Assembly: GCF_000414115.1 (NCBI RefSeq)
Contig: NZ_AOPZ01000003.1
Location: forward strand, 1 to 61,086
Direction: 5' to 3'
Length of the DNA stretch: 61,086 nucleotides
Origin: Streptomyces aurantiacus JA 4570
GTDB lineage: Bacteria > Actinomycetota > Actinomycetes > Streptomycetales > Streptomycetaceae
The notes beneath the pieces are model-generated. The model was not told where the DNA came from, ran no database searches, and worked only from the letters and a program-made list of their open reading frames with translations. This document shows, one piece after another, positions 24,447 through 32,372 of this stretch. Position 1 is the first letter of the stretch; the number at the start of each line of letters is the position of its first letter. A program made the position numbers and the translations under genes.

Positions 24447-24985
24447 ATCCCGACCGCCGCAGCAAGATCGCAGCCCATCTCAAGGCCGGAACCCCCCACG
24501 CGCAGATACAGCAGGAGGTACCGGCCAGCGCCGGCGAGATCGCCGCCGTCGCGGACACCGAAGGCATCGCCAAGGCCGCCGCCCGCCCAACCAGCCCTGC
24601 CGAGATCGACCCGACCCTGGTGCGCGCCCTTTCCGCCCTCAACGACGCCGCCAGCAGCCACAGCACCAAGGCCAGGAGGCTCGCCGAGCGCACCCGCAGG
24701 GGGCTGCTGGAACTGCTCCAGCTCCAGGAGACCGAGAAGCAGATCGCCAGGGCCCAGCAGGAAGTGACCGCCCTGAAAAGGAAGCTGAGCGCGGCCGAGG
24801 CCAAGCTGCGGCGCGCCAAGACCTCCACCGGGCCGACAACGGCTGCGGCACCTTCCGCGGTGATCCGTTCCTGGGCCAAGGAGAAGGGCATGGACGTCGG
24901 CGACGGCGGCGTGCTGCCCAAACGCGTCGTGCAGGCATGGCACCAAGCCCACCCGGACACCACCGCACCCCGCCAGGCGGTGTAA
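24443..24985 (+). CDS. HTH/coiled-coil protein with Lsr2-like C-terminal domain
   Basis: 180 aa. An N-terminal helix-turn-helix-like part (IAAHLKAGTPHAQIQQEVPAS), a central coiled coil (about residues 60-130), and a tail VIRSWAKEKGMDVGDGGVLP then VVQAWHQAHP that matches the Lsr2 C-terminal DNA-binding domain. Lsr2 silences AT-rich foreign DNA. A plasmid fusion of this tail to a different oligomerisation domain could silence host or plasmid genes. The GTG overlaps the WhiB-like stop. Confidence 0.7.
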   Translation: MNPDRRSKIAAHLKAGTPHAQIQQEVPASAGEIAAVADTEGIAKAAARPTSPAEIDPTLVRALSALNDAASSHSTKARRLAERTRRGLLELLQLQETEKQIARAQQEVTALKRKLSAAEAKLRRAKTSTGPTTAAAPSAVIRSWAKEKGMDVGDGGVLPKRVVQAWHQAHPDTTAPRQAV

Positions 24986-25072
24986 CCGATCGCCACAGCC
25001 CCATGCCGCCCACTTCGTAGGTGCTGACGACACACCCGGGGCCGTCCCGGGCTCGTGCAGAGGGGAGACGTC

Positions 25073-25228
25073 ATGGACCCGAACAACCCGCCCCAGGGGG
25101 AATGCAGGCAGTGCTGGTTCCACGCCCACGCCAGCAACATCGCCCACGCGGGCCTGGCCTGGAATGAGGACTGCCAGGCATGCCTGTCCCACGTGAGTGG
25201 GTGCCCCGACAACATGATCGTGAGGTGA
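25073..25228 (+). CDS. Very small Cys-rich protein
   Basis: 51 aa, ATG with GAGGGGAGA upstream. CRQCWFHAHASN and CQACLSH form a likely zinc site. The TGA overlaps the GTG of the next gene, which supports translation. Confidence 0.6.
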   Translation: MDPNNPPQGECRQCWFHAHASNIAHAGLAWNEDCQACLSHVSGCPDNMIVR

Positions 25229-25773
25229 GCGCGGTGACACGGGAGGAAGGCCGGCTCTCGGTACGGCGGGCTGTCGCCTTATTCGCCGCGATCACCGTGC
25301 TGAATGCGGACGTGGTGATCGCGTGGGGCATCGGCGTAGTGGTCAGCATCCTCGCGTACGGAGTGATGGGCGTGCCGTTGTGGCTGACGGTTGCCATCGT
25401 GCTCGTGGCCGGCCTCGGGATCTGGATCGCGGTGGGGCCGTTGTGCGGCCGGGGGATGTCAGTCTGGGCGGGGCGCATCAGGAGGTGGGGCACGCCGGAC
25501 ACCGTGTACTGGCCTCCGGCGACGGTGGAACACGTAGCCGCGCTCCTGGGGCCTCAGGGCGCGGCCGCGGTGTCCGCGCCGGCGTCGAAGTCGACTCAGC
25601 CGCGCCCGCTCCAGTCCCACGAGCTGGCGTCGTGGAAATGCCCGTGGTGCGAGCAGCCCGCGGCGTCCGGGACGCACGCGTGGGAGGGTCGCGGCCCTCA
25701 CCAAATGCTGTCCAACCACGCGCTCATCTGCCCGGACGGGCACCACTGGAACAACAGCACGGACGGGGGCTGA
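25225..25773 (+). CDS. Membrane protein with C-terminal zinc site
   Basis: 182 aa. Two hydrophobic helices (ITVLNADVVIAWGIGVVVSI and WLTVAIVLVAGLGIWIAV), then a soluble tail with CPWCEQPA...CPDGHHW. The GTG overlaps the preceding stop; a second GTG three codons on is possible. No family recognised. Confidence 0.65.
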   Translation: MSAVTREEGRLSVRRAVALFAAITVLNADVVIAWGIGVVVSILAYGVMGVPLWLTVAIVLVAGLGIWIAVGPLCGRGMSVWAGRIRRWGTPDTVYWPPATVEHVAALLGPQGAAAVSAPASKSTQPRPLQSHELASWKCPWCEQPAASGTHAWEGRGPHQMLSNHALICPDGHHWNNSTDGG

Positions 25774-26004
25774 ACCACGCAGGTGCCCACGCCCGCGGCC
25801 AGCTCAGCGAGAGCGAGGTCACCGCCCGCCCCGGCCTGGGAGCCGGTCTTGGGCCCAGTGGCTGCACGACGCGGACATCGTGACCGCCTCCGCAAGCGAC
25901 CTCGAGCTCTCGCCGCCCTCAGCTGCCGCCCCGCCACCTGACCACCAGCACACCCACCGCCGCCCGGAAGCCGCCGGCGCCGCCGCACCAGAGGAGGGAC
26001 GACC

Positions 26005-26490
26005 GTGCCGATCCGGCCGGAGAACAAGGACCGATACCCCGACGACTGGCCGACCCTCACCCGCGCCGCGAAGGAGGCCGCCAACTGGCGCTGCGCCTGC
26101 ACCGGCCAGTGCGGGCGCGGCACCCACCCGGGCCGCTGCCCCAACCGGCACGGCCAGCCCGCCTACGGAACCGGAACGACCGTCGTTCTGACCACCGCCC
26201 ACCTCAACCACCAGCCCGAGGATGTCCGCCCCGACAACCTGGTCGTGATGTGCCAGGGCTGCCACCTCCACCACGACCGGGCCCATCACCGCGTCACTGC
26301 CGCCCTCACCCGCGCTGCTGGCCGGGCCGCCGCCGGGCAGCTCGCCCTCGAAGCGGTCGCCGACCTGGCCGTGCCGCGCGAGCCGGTCCTGCCGCCCGCC
26401 GCACCGGCCGCTCCTGCACCCGTGTGCGGCGAGCCGCTGCCGTTCTTCACCAACTCCAACTCCACCCAGAGCCCGGAGGCTCACCCCTGA
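26005..26490 (+). CDS. HNH-like nuclease-fold protein
   Basis: 161 aa from GTG with GGAGGG upstream. WRCACTGQCG...CPNRHG and TTAHLNHQPEDVRPDNLVVMCQGCHLHHD give the Cys, His, Asn and His pattern of HNH endonucleases seen in phage and plasmid proteins. The C-terminal 60 residues are low complexity. A DNA-nicking or restriction role is possible. The stop overlaps the next ATG. Confidence 0.7.
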   Translation: MPIRPENKDRYPDDWPTLTRAAKEAANWRCACTGQCGRGTHPGRCPNRHGQPAYGTGTTVVLTTAHLNHQPEDVRPDNLVVMCQGCHLHHDRAHHRVTAALTRAAGRAAAGQLALEAVADLAVPREPVLPPAAPAAPAPVCGEPLPFFTNSNSTQSPEAHP

Positions 26491-26729
26491 TGGCCCGCAT
26501 CACCGCCACCATCAAGCCCGTCCACGCCGACCACACCGTCTGCACCCACAAGGTCACTACCACCGGCAAGCCCAAGGAAGCCGCCTGCCCCGGCCGGGCT
26601 GCCTACACCGCCACCTGCTCCGCCTGCCCCTGGACCAAGACCAGCACCACCAAGGCCGCGCTGGAGTACGTCCGCGACAGCCACTTGCGCAGCCACCTCA
26701 CCAAGCCCGCCCCCACCCGCGCCGTCTGA
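26490..26729 (+). CDS. Small zinc-finger-like protein
   Basis: 79 aa. CSACPWTKTSTTKAALEYVR followed by DSHLRSHL resembles a single C2H2-type finger. An upstream Cys pair (VCTHK, AACPG) may form a second site. The ATG overlaps the HNH-like stop. Confidence 0.65.
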   Translation: MARITATIKPVHADHTVCTHKVTTTGKPKEAACPGRAAYTATCSACPWTKTSTTKAALEYVRDSHLRSHLTKPAPTRAV

Positions 26730-26758
26730 GCCTGAGGACGAGAAGGGACCCCGCACTC

Positions 26759-27907
26759 ATGAAGCTCCAGATCGAACCCGGCCCGTTCGCCGCCGCCATC
26801 GCTGACGCAGCCCGAGCTCTTCCCGCCCGGCCACCCGTGCCCGTCCTCGCCGGCCTCAAGCTGGAGGCCGCCGCCGGGCAACTGGCCGTCGCCGCCTTCG
26901 ACTACGAGGTCTCCGCCCTGGCCACCCTGCCCGCCGCCATCACCCAGGACGGCAGCGCCCTGGTCTCCGGCCGGCTGCTGTCCGACATCACACGCACCGT
27001 CAAGTCCACCAACCCCGTCGGCCTCGAACTCGACGGCACCCGGCTCGTACTGACCTGCGGCCACACCCGCTACACCCTGCATACCCTGCCGCTGGAGGAG
27101 TACCCCAGCCTGCCCAAGCCCGGCGATACCTCCGGCACCGTCACCGGCGAAGCCCTCTTCCACGCCGTCGCCCAGGTCGTCCCGGCCGCCGGCCGCGACG
27201 ACACCCTGCCCGTCCTCACCGGCATCCAGCTCACCGCCGCCGACGGCAAACTCACCCTCGCCGCCACCGACCGCTACCGCTTCGCCGTCCGCAGCATCGA
27301 CTGGAGCGCCACCAGCGACACCGGCCAGGGCCAGGCCCTCATCTCCGCCAAGGCACTGCTCGACGCCGCCAGGATGCTCGCCGACGCCGAGCACATCGAC
27401 ACCGCCCTCCCCACCAACCAGGGCGTCTTCGCCCTGGCCGGCCCCGCCCGCAGCACCACCACCCGCGCCCTGGAAGGCAACCTGCCCCCGTACAAGACCT
27501 TCTGGCCCACCGAGTTCGAAGCCACTGCCGTCGTCGACAGCGGGCAGCTGACCGCAGCGGTCAAACGCGTCGCCCTCGTCGCCGAACGCGGCCGCCCGGT
27601 CCACCTCCACTTCGGCCAGGACAGCCTGCTGTTGACCGCGGGCAGCAGCGACGACGCCCAGGCCCACGACCGTATCGACGCCGACTTCGACACCCAGACC
27701 GGCGCCCCCTTCAGCATCGCTTTCAACCCCGGCTTCCTGCTGGACGGCCTGACGGCCCTGACCGCCGACACCGACGCCCAGGCCATCAAGTTCGCCCTCG
27801 CCAACCCCGTCCAGCCCGCCCTGCTCACCGGTGCCACCCGCGACGGCAACGACCTCGGCGACGGCGCGCTCAACTACCTGCTCATGCCGATCCGCGTCAC
27901 CACCTGA
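26759..27907 (+). CDS. dnaN: Plasmid-borne DNA polymerase III beta sliding clamp
   Basis: 382 aa, about the length of DnaN. Repeated clamp domains are visible: VLAGLKLEAAAGQLAVAAFD, VLTGIQLTAADGKLTLAATDRYRFAVR (the typical TDRYRLA box) and a C-terminal YLLMPIR (usual end YLxMPxR). It should encircle DNA and tether polymerase. A plasmid copy beside a plasmid DnaE2 and DnaB suggests a dedicated or competing clamp. The ATG has GAGAAGGGA upstream. A CCAGGTCGCC hairpin follows 7 bp after its stop. Confidence 0.92.
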   Translation: MKLQIEPGPFAAAIADAARALPARPPVPVLAGLKLEAAAGQLAVAAFDYEVSALATLPAAITQDGSALVSGRLLSDITRTVKSTNPVGLELDGTRLVLTCGHTRYTLHTLPLEEYPSLPKPGDTSGTVTGEALFHAVAQVVPAAGRDDTLPVLTGIQLTAADGKLTLAATDRYRFAVRSIDWSATSDTGQGQALISAKALLDAARMLADAEHIDTALPTNQGVFALAGPARSTTTRALEGNLPPYKTFWPTEFEATAVVDSGQLTAAVKRVALVAERGRPVHLHFGQDSLLLTAGSSDDAQAHDRIDADFDTQTGAPFSIAFNPGFLLDGLTALTADTDAQAIKFALANPVQPALLTGATRDGNDLGDGALNYLLMPIRVTT

Positions 27908-27913
27908 ACCCGC

Positions 27914-27957
27914 CCCGGGGCGGCCGCCAGGTCGCCAACTCAGCCGGCCGCCCCGGG
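27914..27957 (+). repeat. CCAGGTCGCCAA hairpin, copy 5
   Basis: CCCGGGGCGGCCG pairs with CGGCCGCCCCGGG around CCAGGTCGCCAACTCAGC, nearly identical to copies 1 and 4 although 7 kb away, directly after the clamp gene. Confidence 0.75.
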
Positions 27958-27993
27958 CCTCCCGCCACCACCGAGCCCCAAGGGATCACCACC

Positions 27994-28680
27994 GTGACCA
28001 TCACCGACCACCGGCCCGCCGCCGACCCGGCCCCGGCCACCCGCCCCGCCTACGACCCCACTCCCTCCATCCCGCGGCTGCTGACCGAACTCGTCCAGGA
28101 AGAGTTCTGGACCCGATACGCGCACATCAGCGGCACCGCCCACGCCTTCCGCCCCGACTACATCGCCGGCCGCCGACGCACCGCGCTGCTGCTGCGCGCC
28201 GTCATCGCCGACCTCGTCGCCCTCGCCGACCCGGCCGACGCCCACCACGCCGCGCAGGCCGCGGCCGCCGCGAACGCCCTGCGCCGCGCCGACTGGAGGA
28301 TGCAGCTACCGGCCCCGGCCGCCCGCATCTGGCTCCGCCAGCAGTACCAGCAGCACACCGAGGACCGCGCCCCGCACCCGCCGAACTGCCCCGGCGGCTG
28401 CCAGGGATCAGGCTGGACGCTCGAACCGATCATCTGGCAAAACGACGGTGCACCCGTCCACGCCGAACCCGTGACCTGCCGGCGCGGCGAGGACGACGAC
28501 CCGCACGGCCCGGACTGCACCGGATGCCGCGGCACCGGCCGGCAGTACACCTCCACTCGCAGCGAGTTCAGCCTCTGCCCCGCCTACACCCCCAACGGCT
28601 ACCAGCCCACCGCGCCGCAGCACCCTCACACCGCAACACCCGGTCAGGCCGACGGATACCTCGACGAACCCCCGTTCTGA
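27994..28680 (+). CDS. Hypothetical protein with DnaJ-type CxxCxGxG motifs
   Basis: 228 aa from GTG. The C-terminal half holds CPGGCQGSGW and CTGCRGTGRQY, two CxxCxGxG-like units as in DnaJ zinc fingers. The N-terminal half is helical. No J domain is present. Function unknown. Confidence 0.65.
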   Translation: MTITDHRPAADPAPATRPAYDPTPSIPRLLTELVQEEFWTRYAHISGTAHAFRPDYIAGRRRTALLLRAVIADLVALADPADAHHAAQAAAAANALRRADWRMQLPAPAARIWLRQQYQQHTEDRAPHPPNCPGGCQGSGWTLEPIIWQNDGAPVHAEPVTCRRGEDDDPHGPDCTGCRGTGRQYTSTRSEFSLCPAYTPNGYQPTAPQHPHTATPGQADGYLDEPPF

Positions 28681-28757
28681 GCCACCGCAGACACCCACCG
28701 CCGATCGTCAGCCGCCGGGCCAGCAACCGGCCGGCCCGGCGGCCCGGAGAGGCCCCG

Positions 28758-29069
28758 ATGAGCTTTCTTCCCCGCACCGTCTACGCCGTGAGCTGCGACA
28801 GCTGCGGCGCCACCTACCACGCCCAGGACCAGGACGACCTCGGCAGCGACTACGAACTCACCCTGGAATCAGCGCAGCTAGACGCGGGCACAGCCCGGTG
28901 CATGACCACCGAGGGCTGGATCATCACCACCCGGCATCTGTGCCCCGTATGCGTCCAAGCCCGCAGCGACGCCGTCACCGAACGCCTCGAAACCGAACTC
29001 ACCCACACCCCCCTCTTCGAGTTCCCCATCCACCGCCCCGCCCCGCCCGAAGGAACCGATCCCGCATGA
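28758..29069 (+). CDS. Small zinc-ribbon protein
   Basis: 103 aa. CDSCGATYHA near the N-terminus and CPVCVQAR near residue 68 form a zinc ribbon. The stop overlaps the next ATG. No family recognised. Confidence 0.65.
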   Translation: MSFLPRTVYAVSCDSCGATYHAQDQDDLGSDYELTLESAQLDAGTARCMTTEGWIITTRHLCPVCVQARSDAVTERLETELTHTPLFEFPIHRPAPPEGTDPA

Positions 29070-29865
29070 GCCACGAGCAGCCCCCGCGCCCCTCGCACAC
29101 CGCCGCCGAAACCACCGACGCCACCGCCGCGACCTCCCCACCGCCCCCGCACCCGGCGCGCCCCCCACTGTCGTCTGCCTGTGCGGCTCCACCCGCTTCT
29201 GGGCCGAACTCGCCGAGGCCAACCTCCGCGAGACCGCCCAGGGCCGCATCGTCCTCGCCCCCGGCTGCGACATGAAGAAGCCCCACCCGCTGTGGAGCGA
29301 CCCCCAGCGCGCCGAGGAACTCAAGAAGGAACTCGACGCCCTGCACCGGTGGAAGATCCGCACCGCCGACCAGGTCCTCGTCGTCAACCCCGGCGGCTAC
29401 ATCGGCGAGTCCACCCACGCCGAGATCCGCTTCGCCCACCAACTCGGCCGCCCCATCCGCTACACCCACCCGCCCGGCCATGCCGTCGTCCTCACCCGGC
29501 CCGGCCTCGACCCGGTCCGCCTCGGCCCCTACACGAGCAGGCACCAGACCGACGAGGCTGCCGCACGCCTGCGCAGGCAGCTGTACTGCACCCAGCACGT
29601 CGAGGGAACCACCATCCACGTCGCCGACTACCGCCCCGAACTCGAGCACCTGGACCCGCGCGTCCCCACCGACCCGTACGCACTCGCCGACGCCATGGCC
29701 GAAGAACAGGCCGCAGACGGCACCGGCCGCAACTTCCCCGACCTCTACACCCTGCTCATCGCCCATGCGGGAGACACCCGCGCCGCCGACCTCTGGAACC
29801 GGGCCTGCCACCTCTATGACTTCCTGCACGGCTCGGACGCCGACCAGTACGAAGCCGGCCTGTGA
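29066..29865 (+). CDS. VVCLCGSTRF-type (DUF4406/deoxyribosyltransferase-like) protein, apparent frameshift
   Basis: Translation from ATG 29066 (ATGA overlap with the previous gene) gives a Pro/Thr-rich leader, but the conserved body VVCLCGSTRFWAELAEANLR, WKIRTADQVLVVNPGGYIGE and STHAEIRFAHQLGRPIRY is in another frame with no start codon until 29272. One more C in the C6 run at about 29161-29166 would join them. The body matches small Rossmann-like proteins related to nucleoside 2-deoxyribosyltransferases. Substrate unknown. Either a base is missing or the gene is frameshifted. Confidence 0.7.
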
Positions 29866-29914
29866 GGCGAAACCTCGCTCACCGCGAGGGCACACGTCAT
29901 CGTCAGCATCAACC

Positions 29915-29936
29915 GCGCGCGGCCGCGGCCGCGCGC
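29915..29936 (+). terminator. 22-bp GC palindrome, probable terminator
   Basis: A perfect 22-bp palindrome made only of GC, 50 bp after the last gene of the 15-29.9 kb block and before convergent genes. It could stop transcription on both strands. Confidence 0.5.
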
Positions 29937-30098
29937 CCGGCTCCAAGGTGATGCGCGGCTACCGCGAGGACGACGACGGCGTCGCGGAGAACGCTCTGCA
30001 CGCCGTCCTGTAGATGTACATGGTCAGCGACGGGGGCGTCCCGAGCTCTTCTGCGCCTGGCCGCCCCCGGCCACGGGAGCGCCCGAGCGAGGAGGGAC

Positions 30099-30581
30099 TC
30101 ATGGCCGGCCGCCGCTCTGCGTGCGGGCGGCTGTCTTCCGCCGGCGGTACGCCTTCTGACGACAGGCGTTGGAGCAGTACTCCCGCGGGCGCCCCTCCCA
30201 AGACGTCGCCGGGGGAAGCAGGACATCGCACGTAGAACACCGTGGAACGAGAGTCTCCTCGATGCGCCATTGCCTGATCAACGTTCTCAAGTCGCTGTCG
30301 ATGACAAGCTCGTCATCGCCCCCGTCGTCGGCGTAGTCGCGCAGCGCCTGGGACCGTGACGGGTGGCGCATGAGGGACACCGTCGTCGAGAGCATCCGGG
30401 CCGCCCTGGACGTGGAGATCCCCATCCTCAGCGCCACCTCCGCACACGTGGCTCCGTAGAGCACCACGGCGAGAACCAACCGTGCCCGCTGCGGCGAAAT
30501 GGTCCCAAGCATCGCACCGAGATCACCGGTGCGGTGCACACGGGGACGACGGGCACCGCCGTTACCACGGTCAATGCTCAC
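30099..30581 (-). CDS. HTH protein with C-terminal zinc finger
   Basis: 160 aa from GTG with GGGGAGGAG upstream. Residues about 25-75 resemble a sigma-region-4-like helix-turn-helix (SPQRARLVLAVVLYGATCAE, VALRMGISTSRAARML). The tail has CSTCDVLLPP...YCSNACRQKAYRRRK, a treble-clef type zinc finger. A small transcription or recombination regulator is likely. It overlaps the membrane-protein gene by four bases. Confidence 0.7.
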   Translation of the reverse strand: MSIDRGNGGARRPRVHRTGDLGAMLGTISPQRARLVLAVVLYGATCAEVALRMGISTSRAARMLSTTVSLMRHPSRSQALRDYADDGGDDELVIDSDLRTLIRQWRIEETLVPRCSTCDVLLPPATSWEGRPREYCSNACRQKAYRRRKTAARTQSGGRP

Positions 30582-30913
30582 CGCTCCTCCCCTCGTGTTC
30601 CCGGCCGCAGTTCTGTGTCGCTACGCAGGACGACCACGGCCTGGTTTGTGACAGCACCAGCATCCGGCTGGGTGGGGGGCTCGGGAAGGGCCGGTGGCGC
30701 GGGAGGCCGCCCCCAGGGCAGCAGGCCGCTCAGAGCCGCAATGACGTGACTCAGCCCGAACATAGCCTGCGGTAGGTCCCGCGGCTGGGTCCGCCGCATC
30801 AGCTCCCGTCCCAGGTAGGCGACAAGAAGGAGCATGACCAGCAGGATTAGCGCGGCCAGCGAGGCGAACCACCACAAGGGGATGCCGAACAACGCGGCGG
30901 ACGGCACGGACAA
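30578..30913 (-). CDS. Small membrane protein behind an attenuator-like leader
   Basis: 111 aa. One long hydrophobic helix (LWWFASLAALILLVMLLLVA) and a Pro-rich cytoplasmic-type tail. Start is TTG 30913 or GTG 30907; GGAGG lies eight bases upstream of the TTG. First gene of the two-gene minus operon, with an intrinsic terminator just upstream of its ribosome site. Confidence 0.6.
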   Translation of the reverse strand: MSVPSAALFGIPLWWFASLAALILLVMLLLVAYLGRELMRRTQPRDLPQAMFGLSHVIAALSGLLPWGRPPAPPALPEPPTQPDAGAVTNQAVVVLRSDTELRPGTRGEER

Positions 30914-30933
30914 GGTGAGGACCTCCAGGTACG

Positions 30934-30963
30934 AAAAAAGCCCCCGGGAAGGACCCAGGGGCT
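30934..30963 (-). terminator. Intrinsic terminator in the 5' leader (attenuator)
   Basis: On the minus strand AGCCCCTGGG, a five-base loop and CCCGGGGGCT are followed by six T, a classic intrinsic terminator. It lies only about 20 bp upstream of the start of the membrane-protein gene, inside its leader, so it should act by attenuation. Confidence 0.65.
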
Positions 30964-31088
30964 GATGGTCGAGGAACGAAAATGGCCCCGTCCTCCTGAC
31001 CGGAGAAGCGGAGCCCTATAACAAATGGGCGCACGAATGGCGCCCACAACTGCATGATGTCAGGCCCCGGGCACCCCGTCAACTCCCC

Positions 31089-31107
31089 CAAACCACCAGG
31101 TGGTTTG
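31089..31107. promoter_or_regulatory. Perfect dyad CAAACCACC-A-GGTGGTTTG
   Basis: A 19-bp inverted repeat with one central base upstream of the minus operon. Operator-like. The regulator is unknown. Confidence 0.45.
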
Positions 31108-31375
31108 AGAGCTGGGGAGGAGGGAGGGTTTCGTAACGGGCGCCCACGGACTGGGAGGTCACCGCTCCGGCTGGGGCCCAGCACCGGGGGCTCGGCAGTC
31201 GACTCAGAGCAGGTTCCCGCCCGGCCCGTACCGATGACACTAGGCCCGGCGCAGCGCACACCGCCCAAATCCGTCCGCCGGATGCTTGGCTCTGCGTAGG
31301 CGTAGACACGCGCCCGTACTCGGCATCAGTGCGAGGTGCATTGGCCGGGCCCTGAAGATCGCTTCTAGCATGAGT

Positions 31376-31394
31376 GCATACTCATGAGATGCAT
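31376..31394 (+). promoter_or_regulatory. GCATACTC-N-TGA-N-ATGCAT motif, copy 2
   Basis: GCATACTCATGAGATGCAT, overlapping the dyad ATGAGT-N4-ACTCAT (31370-31385) and followed by TATACA, a possible -10 box. It matches copy 1 at 16159 in 17 of 19 positions. It lies upstream of the gene at 31564. Confidence 0.5.
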
Positions 31395-31563
31395 ATACAA
31401 GGTCGGCCTCATTGAACTCGCGGCATCCTGCCCTGCCGCCTGGTCCTGCTGCAGCCAGCGGACAGGGGCGATCAGACGCCAAGGCATCCGCCCTTGGCGT
31501 CTTCCCGTACTCGGCTGGAGCAGGAGTCCTGCCCCGCCATCGCACTACAGACTGGAGTCCATC

Positions 31564-31785
31564 GTGGCACCTCGCCCTGACGCGCAAGTTGTCGAGCAGC
31601 TGATGAAGGACGCCAAAGCGGCCAAGGCCGAGCGCGACGCCAAGGTCGCCGCCGCCGAACGCGAATTCTGGCGGCAGATCGCGCAGATGAAGACCCGGTA
31701 TCACGGTGCCCAGACTGACATCGCCGAGGCCCTGGGAATCACCCGCGACTACATCCTCAAACGCACCAAAGAGCACACGAAGTAG
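31564..31785 (+). CDS. Small HTH-like protein, paralogue of the gene at 20198
   Basis: 73 aa from GTG; the frame is open further upstream without a better start. A charged helix (EQLMKDAKAAKAERDAKVAA), then FWRQIAQMKTRYHGAQTDIA, then EALGITRDYILKRTKEHTK, the same plan as the 82-aa protein at 20198. Probably a small DNA-binding protein. Confidence 0.65.
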   Translation: MAPRPDAQVVEQLMKDAKAAKAERDAKVAAAEREFWRQIAQMKTRYHGAQTDIAEALGITRDYILKRTKEHTK

Positions 31786-32111
31786 ACTGTCCACCACCTT
31801 CATGTGCACGTACTTCCGCGCGCTGCAGGCGACGGGCTGGCTCTGCCCTGAACGCCGCAGCAGACCGCCCACGCCACCTCCCCTGCCCTCAACTGACACC
31901 CTCCAGGCATGGGGGGCAGCCGCTCATCCGCTCCCGGTGCGTCAATCTCCGTGAGGAGGCAGGCGGTACTCTGCGGGCGCCCCGGAACGCGGACGAGTGG
32001 TCCCGCCTCACCCGCTGCCGAGCGCCGACGTACGAAGAACGCGGCAGATCACTGATGAGGCCCGCTACGAGGCACTCGCCCGCCTGCTACCACCCTGCTA
32101 CCGTGAAAAGT
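31786..32111. other. Gap without a recognised gene
   Basis: 326 bp of GC-rich DNA between the small HTH gene and the antitoxin-like gene. No open frame with a ribosome site and no clear repeat or hairpin was found. The promoter of the toxin-antitoxin pair should lie at its right end. Confidence 0.4.
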
Positions 32112-32372
32112 ATGAGCAGCAGGAAGCAGACCCAGGTGCGCCTGGAAGCCGACATACTGGCCGCAGGCAAGGACGCCGCCGCCGCGCGCGGCCTGGACTT
32201 CAACCGGTACGTCGAGCGCCTCATTGCTGAGGACACCACTGGCGCCCGCGCCGCGGGCATGGCCGCCGCCCAACGCCTCATCGACACCGACGGCGAATTC
32301 CTCGCCAGCCTGGAAGCCGACCTCGACGCGCAGCACGCCCCGGCACTGCCGAGCCGGGGCGCCGCTGCGTGA
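32112..32372 (+). CDS. Ribbon-helix-helix antitoxin-like protein
   Basis: 86 aa. KQTQVRLEADILAAGKDAAA and RGLDFNRYVERLIAED form a ribbon-helix-helix DNA-binding domain at the N-terminus, with an acidic tail (DGEFLASLEADLDAQHA) to bind the toxin. No ribosome site is visible before the ATG, so the mRNA may be leaderless. The stop overlaps the GTG of the Fic-like gene, the usual toxin-antitoxin arrangement. Confidence 0.75.
   Translation: MSSRKQTQVRLEADILAAGKDAAAARGLDFNRYVERLIAEDTTGARAAGMAAAQRLIDTDGEFLASLEADLDAQHAPALPSRGAAA

Noticed and set aside
17463..27957. Integron-like cassette array (small ORF plus hairpin units)
   Set aside because: No integrase of the integron type is nearby, no GTTRRRY core sites are seen, and many genes overlap without a hairpin. 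Kept only as an alternative for the hairpin families.
29956..30013. Short ORF after the last gene of the small-gene block (MRGYREDDDG...)
   Set aside because: About 20 codons with no ribosome site, downstream of a terminator-like palindrome.
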